From Lonsdalea quercina subsp. quercina (lineage in GTDB: Bacteria > Pseudomonadota > Gammaproteobacteria > Enterobacterales > Enterobacteriaceae): 6,044 nt of DNA. Positions 1 to 5,898 of this stretch are shown here, one piece after another. The notes beneath the pieces were generated by a model. That model worked only from the letters and a program-made list of their open reading frames with translations, searched no databases and had not been told where the DNA came from. The position numbers and the translations under genes are program-made. The DNA is taken from assembly GCF_000688655.1 (NCBI RefSeq), contig NZ_JIBO01000020.1, positions 27,389-33,432 on the forward strand, written 5' to 3'. Position 1 is the stretch's first letter; each line of letters begins with the position of its first letter.

Positions 1-462
1 CTTTTGCGCAAACCAGCGCAGTTCGTCTTCGGGAAAATAGGGTTTCTTGTAACGCCCGAACGGCACGTTGAATTCGCCGCTCATGTTATAACGGCATAAC
101 CCGTTGTAACAGTGGCGGTTCAGATAGAGGAACAGTAGCGCGCGTCGGTAGGCGTTATCACAAGCATTAAATTCACTGCGCAGCAGATAAAAAACCTCCG
201 AGGTATTCATTTCTTGCGTGAATAACTCGCGGGCATCGCGGATGAAATGTTCCGTTTTGGTTTTAACGATATCGTAAAGATTAATGAGATCGCTGTTGAT
301 ATCAGCCAGGATGTAGTTGTCGTAGTCGGTATTGAGAAACACCGAGCCGGCACCCACAAAGGGTTCGATTAAGCAATCTCCCGCTGGTAGATATCGGCGA
401 ATCTCTTCTACCAGCGGATACTTACCACCAGCCCATTTTAAGAAAGCGCGGTTTTTCTTCAT
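1..462 (-). CDS. dam: DNA adenine methyltransferase Dam (5' part, runs off window)
   Basis: Dam methylates the adenine N6 of GATC using S-adenosylmethionine. In enterobacteria it serves mismatch-repair strand choice, replication-initiation timing and gene regulation in the cytoplasm. The first 154 codons are present and end exactly at the window edge; E. coli Dam has 278 residues. The protein starts MKKNRAFLKWAGGKYPL, nearly as in E. coli. Visible motifs are WAGGK (10-14), the SAM-binding FVGAGS (35-40) and DINSDL (54-59). The target-recognition segment has Y119, N120 and R124 (in HCYNGLCRYN) plus P134 and Y138, at the same numbers as the E. coli DNA-contact residues. The catalytic DPPY motif lies outside the window. 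The ATG has no good Shine-Dalgarno sequence: the bases just upstream are ACTAACGACGGC. It lies 77 nt after damX. Family identity is very secure; completeness of the missing part cannot be judged. Confidence 0.97.
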   Translation of the reverse strand, partial: MKKNRAFLKWAGGKYPLVEEIRRYLPAGDCLIEPFVGAGSVFLNTDYDNYILADINSDLINLYDIVKTKTEHFIRDARELFTQEMNTSEVFYLLRSEFNACDNAYRRALLFLYLNRHCYNGLCRYNMSGEFNVPFGRYKKPYFPEDELRWFAQK

Positions 463-539
463 GCCGTCGTTAGTTACTCATACTTTTCAGAGCCGCGGAT
501 TGTACTCTGTTTCAGACAGCACATCAGGGCTAATTGGTG
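463..539 (-). other. damX-dam spacer with 3-codon mini-ORF and small hairpin
   Basis: This 77-nt spacer shows no terminator. Read on the minus strand it holds a short inverted repeat, CAGAG / CTCTG, with a 12-nt loop. It also holds a mini-ORF, ATG AGT AAC TAA (481 down to 470), whose stop is 7 nt before the dam ATG. No AGGAG-like ribosome site precedes dam. I infer that dam translation initiates weakly or partly by reinitiation; this would fit the known low abundance of Dam in E. coli, but nothing in the sequence proves it. Confidence 0.4.
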
Positions 540-1559
540 TTACTTACTTAAGTCCTGCTTCACCTGTCGGATCGGCTTAACCCATGGTTTTTTGGCCTGA
601 ACATCGGCAGGCAGTGATGCAACGGCGCGTTTGGCTTCATCCGAGGAAGCGTAAACACCGCTCACAAGCACATACCAGGGTTTGCCATCCCTTTGAGTCT
701 GATAGACCCAGTAATTCGTCAGCCGCTGCGATTTAGCATAGGCCTGCAACGAACTCTCGCGGGACGCACCGCTAAGCTGAAGCGTAAAGTGGCTGGCTGA
801 CGCGTTTTGAATCGAACCATTCGCCTGGCCGCCGCCAGCCGATGCAACCGGTTTGCTTGACGGCGCTGGAGTGATAGCCGTCGTCGGTGCTTTGGATACG
901 CTGCTGTTTTTTGCGGGAGCTTTATGCGACAGGCCATTGGCATCCGTATGGCGAGATTTCTCCGTGCCGGGACGCAACGGCGTCGTTGTCTCACGCGGAG
1001 GGCGCGCTTTGCCGCCTGGTAACACCGAAGCCGGCGACGTCGGCAAAGTCACTTCTGAGCCAGCGCTGTTCTGCGCCACCGCATTCAACTGCTGCTGTTG
1101 CTGCGGCTGAGAGAGCGTATCCATCATATTGCCCGACAGCTCAATACGTTGCTGGTTCTTGTTCTGAGCGGGTAACGGCGCCTGAGTGGGCGCTTCCGCG
1201 ACAGGAGGCGCACTCAACGACTGCGGCTCGCCAGCTGGCGTCTGGCCGGGAACCTGCGTTTGAGGTGAGGCCAGCGCGGTGGAGCCGGTGGTTGAAGCCG
1301 AAGGCGATGCAAGCTCAATGCTCTTCGAACCGCCGCTAGAGGAAGCGCGCGGCGTCACATCCTGACTCGGCGACTGAAGCGCGGCACCAACGGCAACAAT
1401 CAGCAGCACCAGCACGATAATGCCGACGCCAATCATGACATGCTGTTTGGATAACGCCATGCTGGGCAGAGTGAACCCCTGTTTTCTTTTTTGCTGGCGC
1501 TGTGGCCGACGATCGCTGGTATCCGGCTTCAGCTCGTCTTCCGGATTGAACTCACCCAT
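540..1559 (-). CDS. damX: Cell-division protein DamX (bitopic membrane protein with SPOR domain)
   Basis: DamX is an inner-membrane protein recruited to the division septum, where its periplasmic SPOR domain binds denuded peptidoglycan. In E. coli, excess DamX blocks division. The 339-residue product has a short charged cytoplasmic segment (1-40, with EDELKPD and basic RQQKRK), one membrane helix at about 41-61 (VMIGVGIIVLVLLIVAVGAA), then a long low-complexity Ser/Pro/Thr/Gln/Ala linker (62-255) with a short Gln run at 153-157. A C-terminal SPOR domain follows (about 256-333: SHFTLQLSG, then WVYQTQRDGKPWYVLVSGVY and LPADVQAKKPW). E. coli DamX has 428 residues; most of the difference is in the cytoplasmic part, about 40 residues here against about 100. 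The ATG is preceded by a strong GGGAGGGG ribosome site. It lies between aroB and dam, as in other enterobacteria. Confidence 0.95.
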   Translation of the reverse strand: MGEFNPEDELKPDTSDRRPQRQQKRKQGFTLPSMALSKQHVMIGVGIIVLVLLIVAVGAALQSPSQDVTPRASSSGGSKSIELASPSASTTGSTALASPQTQVPGQTPAGEPQSLSAPPVAEAPTQAPLPAQNKNQQRIELSGNMMDTLSQPQQQQQLNAVAQNSAGSEVTLPTSPASVLPGGKARPPRETTTPLRPGTEKSRHTDANGLSHKAPAKNSSVSKAPTTAITPAPSSKPVASAGGGQANGSIQNASASHFTLQLSGASRESSLQAYAKSQRLTNYWVYQTQRDGKPWYVLVSGVYASSDEAKRAVASLPADVQAKKPWVKPIRQVKQDLSK

Positions 1560-1686
1560 CTATACCCCTCCCATTGAACGGCAGCTGCTCGTGGTGATGC
1601 AACCGCCGCGAATAGCTATATCATCAGGTATCATAGTACAAATAAAAACCATCGCCCCTACAGGGAGACTTCTCACTAAGTCTATG
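1560..1686 (-). other. aroB-damX intergenic spacer (127 nt) with stem-loop
   Basis: Just after the aroB stop, the minus strand carries a perfect 6-bp inverted repeat AGACTT/AAGTCT with a 6-nt loop (1666-1683). A CCCTGTAGGGG run follows, then TTTTTATTT about 20 nt further on. The T-run is too far from the stem for a standard intrinsic terminator. A TATGAT hexamer (1630-1635) resembles a -10 box but has no matching -35 box at 16-18 nt. In E. coli further promoters for the dam operon lie inside aroB and damX; none can be assigned here with confidence. Confidence 0.35.
1565..1572 (-). promoter_or_regulatory. Ribosome binding site of damX
   Basis: On the minus strand GGGAGGGG lies 5 nt before the damX ATG (TATAG between). 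It is the strongest Shine-Dalgarno sequence in the left half of the window and fixes the DamX start. Confidence 0.8.
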
Positions 1687-2772
1687 TCAGGGAAGACAAT
1701 CAGCAATGGAAGCCAGAACCACATCATGGGCGACGCCGCTGCGTATTTCAGCCTGGCCGATAGCCATAGGCAATATCAGGCGCAGCTCACCACCCAATAC
1801 TTTTTTATCGCGCATCATGTGCGGCAGATAAGACTCGGGAGTCATTGAAGCCGGCCCCGTGATCGGCAGTCCGGCTCGCGTCAATAACGCTTTGATACGA
1901 TCAACCTCTGCCGAACCCAGCAGGCCGAGACGATATGCGGCCTGAGCGGCCATGACCGTACCGACCGCCACCGCTTCGCCATGCAGCCAGTTGCCGTAGC
2001 CCATTTCCGCTTCGATAGCATGGCCGTATGTGTGGCCTAAATTCAGCAAGGCGCGCAGGCCGTTTTCGCGTTCATCGGCCGCGACGACTTCCGCCTTGAG
2101 TTCACAGCAGCGTCGAATACAGTAGGCCACAGGGGCGTTTTCTAACGCGCGCACTGCGTCGATATGTGTTTCCAGCCAGGCGAAAAAGTCGCTGTCGAAT
2201 ACGATGCCGTATTTGATGACTTCGGCCAGACCGGAAGAGAGTTCGTTGGCAGGCAGCGTTTTCAGACAGTCGATATCTATCACCACGGAGGCCGGCTGAT
2301 AGAAAGCGCCAATCATGTTTTTGCCTAGGGGATGATTCACCGCGGTTTTACCGCCGACGGAGGAATCCACCTGAGCCAAGAGAGAGGTCGGAACCTGAAT
2401 GAAGCGAACGCCGCGCTGATAGCAGGCCGCTGCGAAGCCGGTCAAATCACCGATAACGCCGCCGCCCAGCGCCACCAACGTGGTGTCCCTGCCATGGGGT
2501 TTCTCCAATAGCGCGGAGAAGACCTGATCAAGTATCGTCAGAGATTTATACTTCTCTCCGTCGGGAAGAATCACCTGATCAACCCGCACCCCTACATTTT
2601 CCAAAACGGTCCGCACGGCGTCCAGGTAGAGCGGCGCCAATGTATCATTGGTCACCACCATAACCTGATCGCCCGCCTTTAACGGCAAAAAAGAGTCTGC
2701 GTTGCTGAATAATCCAGCGGCTATCGTAATGGGATAACTGCGTTCCCCGAGAGTGACGATAATTCTTTCCAT
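1687..2772 (-). CDS. aroB: 3-dehydroquinate synthase AroB
   Basis: AroB converts DAHP (3-deoxy-D-arabino-heptulosonate 7-phosphate) to 3-dehydroquinate, the second step of the shikimate pathway, using NAD and a divalent metal in the cytoplasm. The 361-residue protein matches the E. coli enzyme (362) almost end to end. Visible are DGEKYKSL (71-78), the nucleotide-binding [13 protein letters not shown] (103-115), the [19 protein letters not shown] segment (134-152) with K142 and K151, and the metal ligands E184 (GLAEVIKYG), H247 (NLGHTYGH) and H264 (NWLHGEA), all at family positions. The ATG starts [10 protein letters not shown] as in E. coli; only a weak GGAA lies 5 nt before it. A second ATG 11 nt upstream is out of frame. 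It follows aroK after 52 nt without a terminator, so the two pathway genes are probably co-transcribed. No sign of damage. Confidence 0.98.
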   Translation of the reverse strand: MERIIVTLGERSYPITIAAGLFSNADSFLPLKAGDQVMVVTNDTLAPLYLDAVRTVLENVGVRVDQVILPDGEKYKSLTILDQVFSALLEKPHGRDTTLVALGGGVIGDLTGFAAACYQRGVRFIQVPTSLLAQVDSSVGGKTAVNHPLGKNMIGAFYQPASVVIDIDCLKTLPANELSSGLAEVIKYGIVFDSDFFAWLETHIDAVRALENAPVAYCIRRCCELKAEVVAADERENGLRALLNLGHTYGHAIEAEMGYGNWLHGEAVAVGTVMAAQAAYRLGLLGSAEVDRIKALLTRAGLPITGPASMTPESYLPHMMRDKKVLGGELRLILPMAIGQAEIRSGVAHDVVLASIADCLP

Positions 2773-2824
2773 GCGCGTTCCATGACCTGTCGGAAGCCCG
2801 TAGAGTGCAGGCGGCTATACAAAA

Positions 2825-3346
2825 TCAGTTGTTTTCCAGCATGCTGATGATCTGGTTGGCAACTACCTTGGCGCTTTGTTCATCGGTGCGAATCGTGATG
2901 TCTGCGATTTCTTCGTACAGTGGATTACGTTCTCTCGCTAACGCTTCCAGTACTTCGCGCGGAGGGGCCTCAACCTGCAACAATGGGCGCTTTTTATCAC
3001 GCTGAGTGCGGGCTAACTGCTTCTCGATGGTGGTTTCCAGATACACGACAACGCCTCGCGCAGAAAGGCGATTGCGGGTTTCGCGTGTTTTCACCGAACC
3101 GCCGCCGGTTGCCAGCACGATCCCTTGTTTCTCCGTCAATTCATTAATGACTTTCTCTTCGCGCTCGCGGAAGCCTTCTTCGCCTTCCACATCAAATACC
3201 CAGCCCACATCAGCCCCGGTACGTCGCTCAATTTCTTGATCGGAGTCGAAGAACTCCATGTTGAGTTGCTGAGCTAACTGACGGCCAATAGTGCTTTTGC
3301 CGGCACCCATAGGCCCAACCAGAAAGATATTGCGTTTCTCTGCCAT
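2825..3346 (-). CDS. aroK: Shikimate kinase I AroK
   Basis: AroK phosphorylates shikimate at the 3-hydroxyl with ATP, the fifth step of the shikimate pathway, in the cytoplasm. The 173-residue protein is nearly identical to E. coli AroK in length and sequence. Visible are the Walker A loop GPMGAGKS (11-18), the shikimate-binding D34 and D36 (FDSD), R60 (EEGFRERE) and GGG (81-83), the lid Arg R120 (RDKKRPLL), and the C-terminal RNPLYEEIA (140-148). I chose the start giving [11 protein letters not shown], which matches the E. coli N-terminus. It has no Shine-Dalgarno sequence: ATACCAAAAAA precedes the ATG. The frame stays open upstream to another ATG at 3394 (16 extra residues, [16 protein letters not shown]). 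That longer form cannot be excluded. Two promoter candidates lie upstream; aroB, damX and dam follow. Confidence 0.97.
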   Translation of the reverse strand: MAEKRNIFLVGPMGAGKSTIGRQLAQQLNMEFFDSDQEIERRTGADVGWVFDVEGEEGFREREEKVINELTEKQGIVLATGGGSVKTRETRNRLSARGVVVYLETTIEKQLARTQRDKKRPLLQVEAPPREVLEALARERNPLYEEIADITIRTDEQSAKVVANQIISMLENN

Positions 3347-3387
3347 TTTTTTGGTATTACTAAGAAATTCGTTAATGATAACCCGCC

Positions 3388-3408
3388 CCGCCATGTAACC
3401 TGCGGCGG
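3388..3408 (-). other. GC-rich hairpin in aroK leader
   Basis: On the minus strand CCGCC and GGCGG form a 5-bp all-GC stem around an 11-nt loop, GCAGGTTACAT. The loop contains the AGG and the first two bases of the alternative upstream aroK ATG. A second GGCGG-containing run follows directly (GGGGCGGG), so the left arm could pair in two registers. Regulatory meaning is inferred only. Confidence 0.4.
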
Positions 3409-3456
3409 AACCTAAACTGAAACCTCATGAGCGATAGTGCGAGAATCAGACGAAAA

Positions 3457-3486
3457 ATTATCTCAATACTCAGGGTAGTTTGGCAA
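3457..3486 (-). promoter_or_regulatory. Predicted sigma70 promoter for aroK-aroB-damX-dam (proximal)
   Basis: On the minus strand the -35 box is TTGCCA (3486-3481, 5 of 6 matches to TTGACA). The -10 box is GATAAT (3462-3457, 5 of 6 matches to TATAAT). The spacer is 18 nt. The start of transcription would fall near 3450, giving a leader of about 100 nt before aroK. This is the best promoter match in the region. By position it could correspond to one of the E. coli aroK promoters. Confidence 0.6.
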
Positions 3487-3511
3487 CCTAATAAAATTTC
3501 ACATTATCCAA

Positions 3512-3581
3512 ACAAGGATGATGTAAGTTATCGTCATCGCCGGTGGAACGACACTTCAGTACTCAATTCGCTAATCCTTGT
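3512..3581. repeat. 8-bp inverted repeat between the two aroK promoter candidates
   Basis: ACAAGGAT at 3512-3519 and its exact reverse complement ATCCTTGT at 3574-3581 are separated by 54 nt, with arm centres 62 nt apart. The right arm overlaps the -10 box of the distal promoter candidate; the left arm lies just upstream of the proximal -35 box. It could be two half-operators, a long-range RNA stem, or chance in an AT-rich region. Confidence 0.35.
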
Positions 3582-3605
3582 ATGCTAAAACCGCCGCATC
3601 GTCAA
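3577..3605 (-). promoter_or_regulatory. Predicted sigma70 promoter for aroK operon (distal)
   Basis: On the minus strand the -35 box is TTGACG (3605-3600, 5 of 6 matches). The -10 box is TACAAG (3582-3577, 4 of 6 matches). The spacer is 17 nt. It lies some 120 nt upstream of the proximal promoter candidate, suggesting a tandem pair. Its -10 box overlaps one arm of the 8-bp inverted repeat, where a protein could compete with RNA polymerase. Confidence 0.45.
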
Positions 3606-3608
3606 ACG

Positions 3609-3651
3609 GTGAAGGGAATTATTGATAAAATGCGCAGTTTTCCCTCATCAC
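3609..3651 (-). other. Bulged stem-loop downstream of hofQ
   Basis: Starting 12 nt after the hofQ stop, the minus strand reads GTGA-TG-AGGGAA, a 21-nt loop, then TTCCCTTCAC. This gives ten base pairs interrupted by a 2-nt bulge. No T-run follows (the next bases are CGTTTGACG), so it is not a standard intrinsic terminator. It could protect the hof mRNA 3' end or mark a Rho-dependent end; both are inference. Confidence 0.4.
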
Positions 3652-3662
3652 TATCGATAAAG

Positions 3663-4952
3663 CTATAACTCTGTCTGTGGCGCGTCGTGAATGAGCGTCG
3701 GCGTGATGAAGATCACCAGCTCGCGCCGGGTGTTTTGCTGACTGCGGCTTTTAAACAGCCCGCCGACGACTGGCAACTGACCCAGTCCGGGCACGCGATT
3801 TTCAGCCTGATTTTTCTGCTGCTGAAAAATACCGCCTAAAACAATTGTTTCACCATCGGTGACCGTGACCTGCGTTTGAATTTCCTGCTTATCAATCGCC
3901 AATATTTCTCCTTCGCCCTGTTTAATGGCTCTTCCCGGCATGTTTTGGCTAATAAGCAGATTCAGGCTGATGCGGTTTTGGGGCAGCACGCGCGGCGTCA
4001 CCTCCATACCCAATACCGCTTCTTTGAACTCTATCGACGTCGAACCACTCGCGCCGCTCGACACCTGATAAGGGATCTCTGTCCCCTGCTTGATGCTGGC
4101 CGTCTGCCGGTGCGCTGTGAACAGCCGCGGACTGGCAATAATCTCGACCGCGTTTTCCTGTTCCAGCGCCTGTAGCTCCAGATCGAGCAGTCGGCCATCA
4201 AGTCGGGCGAGGTGGATGCCAGCCTTAATCGCGGGCGTCGTGATCGGCAAATCGATATTGAAGTTGTTCACGCTAAGGCCTTTACCCGGCCCCACGCGCT
4301 CGCCCAGACCCCAGTTCACGCCCAACGATTCCAGCTGTTCGCTGCCGATCGTTACGATGTGAGCCGTCAGTCGAACCTGAGCCAGCGGTTTATCCATTTC
4401 GCGAATCCAGGCTTTAATCTCCGCTACCGCCGCCGCTTCGTCCCTTATCAGCAACGTATTGGTACGTTTATCCGCCGTCACCCGGCCGCGTTCACTCAAT
4501 AGCGTGCCGCGTTGCCCCTGTAAACCAGCGGCAACGTCGCTCGCCTCCGCGTATTGCAGCATTAGAGATGCATTTTTCAAGGGTTTCGTATGCTGCACCT
4601 CCCGCTCCGTCTGCGGCACGTCTGAGAACTTCCCGCGGGTGTACACCATCAGCACATCGCCTTCCCTCTCCAACGTCAGATCGGCCATTTTTAACGTGAT
4701 GTCTAACGCCTGCTGCCAGGGAACGTTATTCAACTGCAGGCTGATGTTTCCCTCCACGCCAGGCGCGACAACAAGGTTCAATCGCTGGTGGTCCGCCAAC
4801 GCCTGTAACGCGCGCGCGACCGGCACATCATCAAAAGCCAGCGAAACCGGGAGCGCCTCCTGCGCCATGACAGGTTGATGGAAGCAAAGACACACCAGCA
4901 GCACATAGCGAAACGTCGCTTTCCGCATGCATAAAACACGACAAAACATCAT
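3663..4952 (-). CDS. hofQ: Outer-membrane secretin HofQ (PilQ/ComE-like DNA-uptake porin)
   Basis: HofQ is a secretin expected to form an oligomeric outer-membrane channel. Its homologues pass type IV pili or incoming DNA, and E. coli hofQ is linked to use of DNA as a nutrient. The 429-residue product has a probable signal peptide (1-30, basic residues then YVLLVCLCF, cleavage after PVMA). An STN-like domain follows (about 34-105: VSLAFDDVPVARALQALA), then a secretin N domain (about 125-185), then the secretin core (about 255-422). The core contains EIPYQVSSGASGSTSIEFKE (292-311) and the signature VPGLGQLPVVGGLF (387-400) with RRELVIFITP (409-418). E. coli HofQ has 412 residues. The ATG at 4952 forms an ATGA overlap with hofP and sits 6 nt after AAGGAGG; the next codon is also ATG. 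An open frame runs upstream to 5015, but it overlaps hofP and is less likely. Intact. Confidence 0.93.
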   Translation of the reverse strand: MMFCRVLCMRKATFRYVLLVCLCFHQPVMAQEALPVSLAFDDVPVARALQALADHQRLNLVVAPGVEGNISLQLNNVPWQQALDITLKMADLTLEREGDVLMVYTRGKFSDVPQTEREVQHTKPLKNASLMLQYAEASDVAAGLQGQRGTLLSERGRVTADKRTNTLLIRDEAAAVAEIKAWIREMDKPLAQVRLTAHIVTIGSEQLESLGVNWGLGERVGPGKGLSVNNFNIDLPITTPAIKAGIHLARLDGRLLDLELQALEQENAVEIIASPRLFTAHRQTASIKQGTEIPYQVSSGASGSTSIEFKEAVLGMEVTPRVLPQNRISLNLLISQNMPGRAIKQGEGEILAIDKQEIQTQVTVTDGETIVLGGIFQQQKNQAENRVPGLGQLPVVGGLFKSRSQQNTRRELVIFITPTLIHDAPQTEL

Positions 4953-5353
4953 GGCGCGCCTCCTTGTGCCCAGTTGAAAAAAGGTAGAGACAGCGGAATT
5001 TCCGACACCGGACAATCGCCTTGCGGAGGAAAAATCCGTAGCGTTCGATGCGCACGATCCAGCCGCACCTTCAAGCCTTCAGTTGGGGTCGCCGTCTCGT
5101 CGTACCTCACCCTCAGCCATCCATTTTCCGCCTGCTTTACCCATCCCACCCAGCGCGACATATCGCCAACCAGCCCCAGCAGCCGCCATTGCTCCAGGGA
5201 CGCAGGCATAGCGCAAGGCACAGTCTGCGGTTGAAACGGGTCCCTTTCCGTCGCCGGAGGAGGAGTCCGCGCAGCGCCCGAGTTCAATGCCAGCAACAGG
5301 CAAGCCATCGCCATGCATGATTTTCCGTTGAATAACACTGACGCCACTGTCAT
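4949..5353 (-). CDS. hofP: HofP, PilP-like periplasmic pilus/DNA-uptake assembly protein
   Basis: HofP is the PilP-like component thought to link the inner-membrane PilN/PilO-like complex to the secretin. The 134-residue product has a hydrophobic N-terminal segment (about 13-27, MAMACLLLALNSG) that looks like a signal peptide or anchor. The family hallmark RDPFQP (37-42) follows, then LEQWRLLGLVGD (53-64), a motif recognisable in E. coli HofP as SQWRYQGMVG. C47 and C114 match a Cys pair in the E. coli protein and could form a periplasmic disulfide. True PilP proteins are lipoproteins, but I see no lipobox here. The start overlaps the hofO stop as ATGA and has GGGAGGT 5 nt upstream. Its own stop overlaps the hofQ start the same way. 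E. coli HofP has about the same length. Confidence 0.88.
   Translation of the reverse strand: MTVASVLFNGKSCMAMACLLLALNSGAARTPPPATERDPFQPQTVPCAMPASLEQWRLLGLVGDMSRWVGWVKQAENGWLRVRYDETATPTEGLKVRLDRAHRTLRIFPPQGDCPVSEIPLSLPFFNWAQGGAP
4959..4965 (-). promoter_or_regulatory. Ribosome binding site of hofQ
   Basis: Minus-strand AAGGAGG, inside the last codons of hofP, lies 6 nt before the first of two tandem ATG codons (4952 and 4949). It is the best Shine-Dalgarno match in the window. It argues against the longer HofQ start at 5015 and against the internal Met at 4928. Confidence 0.8.
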
Positions 5354-5898
5354 CGCGGACCTCCCGTTTTCGGCACGGCGGTACGCAGTAGGAGTTCGGT
5401 TCGAATGCCCTCACCGCCCCCCGTCATCACCAGTCGATCGATGCGGGGGACGGTAGTGGAGCCGTTCAGCCGGCTAATGAAGCGCCGTATGCCCACATAG
5501 TCTGCATTAAAGACCAGCAGCCATCCGCTTTCGTCGCTCTCATTGACGTCAGGCGACAATGGGGACCAGGAGATAAGCTGGCCGCCGGACTCACGCAGCG
5601 CCTCCGTAGGTAAAACGATACCCTGTTCCCAACGCGTCTCCGCCAACGGCCGCGACGCTGAACGCGGCGGCAAGGCGGCCGGAGCAGGTAACGCCGTCAG
5701 CCTTTTCTGCCACTGTGCTACCGCCTTCTGCTCTCTTTGCCGCTGTTCCTTCAGTAACGCCGTTTGCTGCCGCAATCCGCTGTTCACCGAGCCCCAAATC
5801 ACCAGCGAAAGCGCCGCTACCAATCCACACTGCGTCGTTAACAGCGCTCGCATCGGGGTATTGAACCATCGACAAACGAATGGGGAAACCTGCCTCAT
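5350..5898 (-). CDS. hofO: HofO, PilO-like inner-membrane assembly protein
   Basis: HofO is the PilO-like partner of HofN in the inner-membrane alignment complex of type IV pilus or competence machines. The 182-residue product has a short cytoplasmic N-terminus, one membrane helix (about 19-38: LLTTQCGLVAALSLVIWGSV) and a Gln/Glu/Arg-rich probable coiled coil (about 41-70, with LRQQTALLKEQRQREQK). A Pro/Ala-rich hinge (71-84) leads to a periplasmic alpha/beta domain containing GGQLISWSPLSP (105-116), which resembles GAQLVSWHPS in E. coli HofO. The E. coli protein is shorter (146 residues), so the linker region is expanded here. The ATG overlaps the hofN stop as ATGA; a purine-rich GGGAGAAGAGAGAA leads into it. 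Assignment rests on position, topology and the short motif, since this family diverges fast. Confidence 0.85.
   Translation of the reverse strand: MRQVSPFVCRWFNTPMRALLTTQCGLVAALSLVIWGSVNSGLRQQTALLKEQRQREQKAVAQWQKRLTALPAPAALPPRSASRPLAETRWEQGIVLPTEALRESGGQLISWSPLSPDVNESDESGWLLVFNADYVGIRRFISRLNGSTTVPRIDRLVMTGGGEGIRTELLLRTAVPKTGGPR
5359..5365 (-). promoter_or_regulatory. Ribosome binding site of hofP
   Basis: Minus-strand GGGAGGT lies 5 nt before the hofP ATG and inside the hofO coding end. It supports the start at 5353 over the internal Met codons 14 and 16. Confidence 0.7.

Larger units (their letters stand above)
3347..3662 (-). other. hofQ-aroK intergenic region (316 bp), promoter region of the dam operon
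   Basis: This is the only stretch over 300 bp without a gene; I found no convincing ORF on either strand. In minus-strand order it holds a bulged stem-loop after hofQ (3609-3651), an upstream promoter candidate (3577-3605), an 8-bp inverted repeat (3512-3519/3574-3581), a second and better promoter candidate (3457-3486), and a GC-rich hairpin (3388-3408) ahead of aroK. In E. coli two promoters, P1 and P2, lie upstream of aroK, so a two-promoter layout here would agree with known biology. No canonical stem plus T-run terminator is seen, so read-through from the hof operon is possible. Confidence 0.7.

Noticed and set aside
332..580. Plus-strand ORF of 82 codons covering the dam start and the damX-dam spacer
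   Set aside because: It is antisense to dam and damX, has no recognisable domain and reads as a shadow of the real genes.
1080..1110. CAG/CAA run in damX as a possible microsatellite
   Set aside because: It encodes only five Gln with mixed codons in a linker known to be Gln-rich; not a slippage-prone pure repeat.
887..1339. Plus-strand ORF of 150 codons inside damX
   Set aside because: It lies opposite the low-complexity linker of DamX, whose biased codons keep the antisense frame open; no family resemblance.
1630..1635. TATGAT as a -10 box of a promoter for damX
   Set aside because: No -35-like hexamer is found 16-18 nt upstream and no extended -10 TGn precedes it.
1420..1848. Plus-strand ORF of 142 codons across the damX-aroB junction
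   Set aside because: It is antisense to two well-identified genes, with no ribosome site or domain; its openness follows from the codon composition of the minus-strand genes.
2721..2783. 20-codon ORF starting at an out-of-frame ATG just upstream of aroB
   Set aside because: It has no adequate ribosome-site spacing and overlaps aroB; short ORFs of this kind occur by chance.
4459..4878. Plus-strand ORF of 139 codons inside hofQ
   Set aside because: Antisense shadow of the conserved secretin N-terminal domains; no independent signal.
5280..5320. Lipoprotein signal in HofP (Cys at residues 13 and 18)
   Set aside because: Neither Cys is preceded by a lipobox such as L-[AS]-[GA], and Cys 18 would leave too short a hydrophobic stretch.
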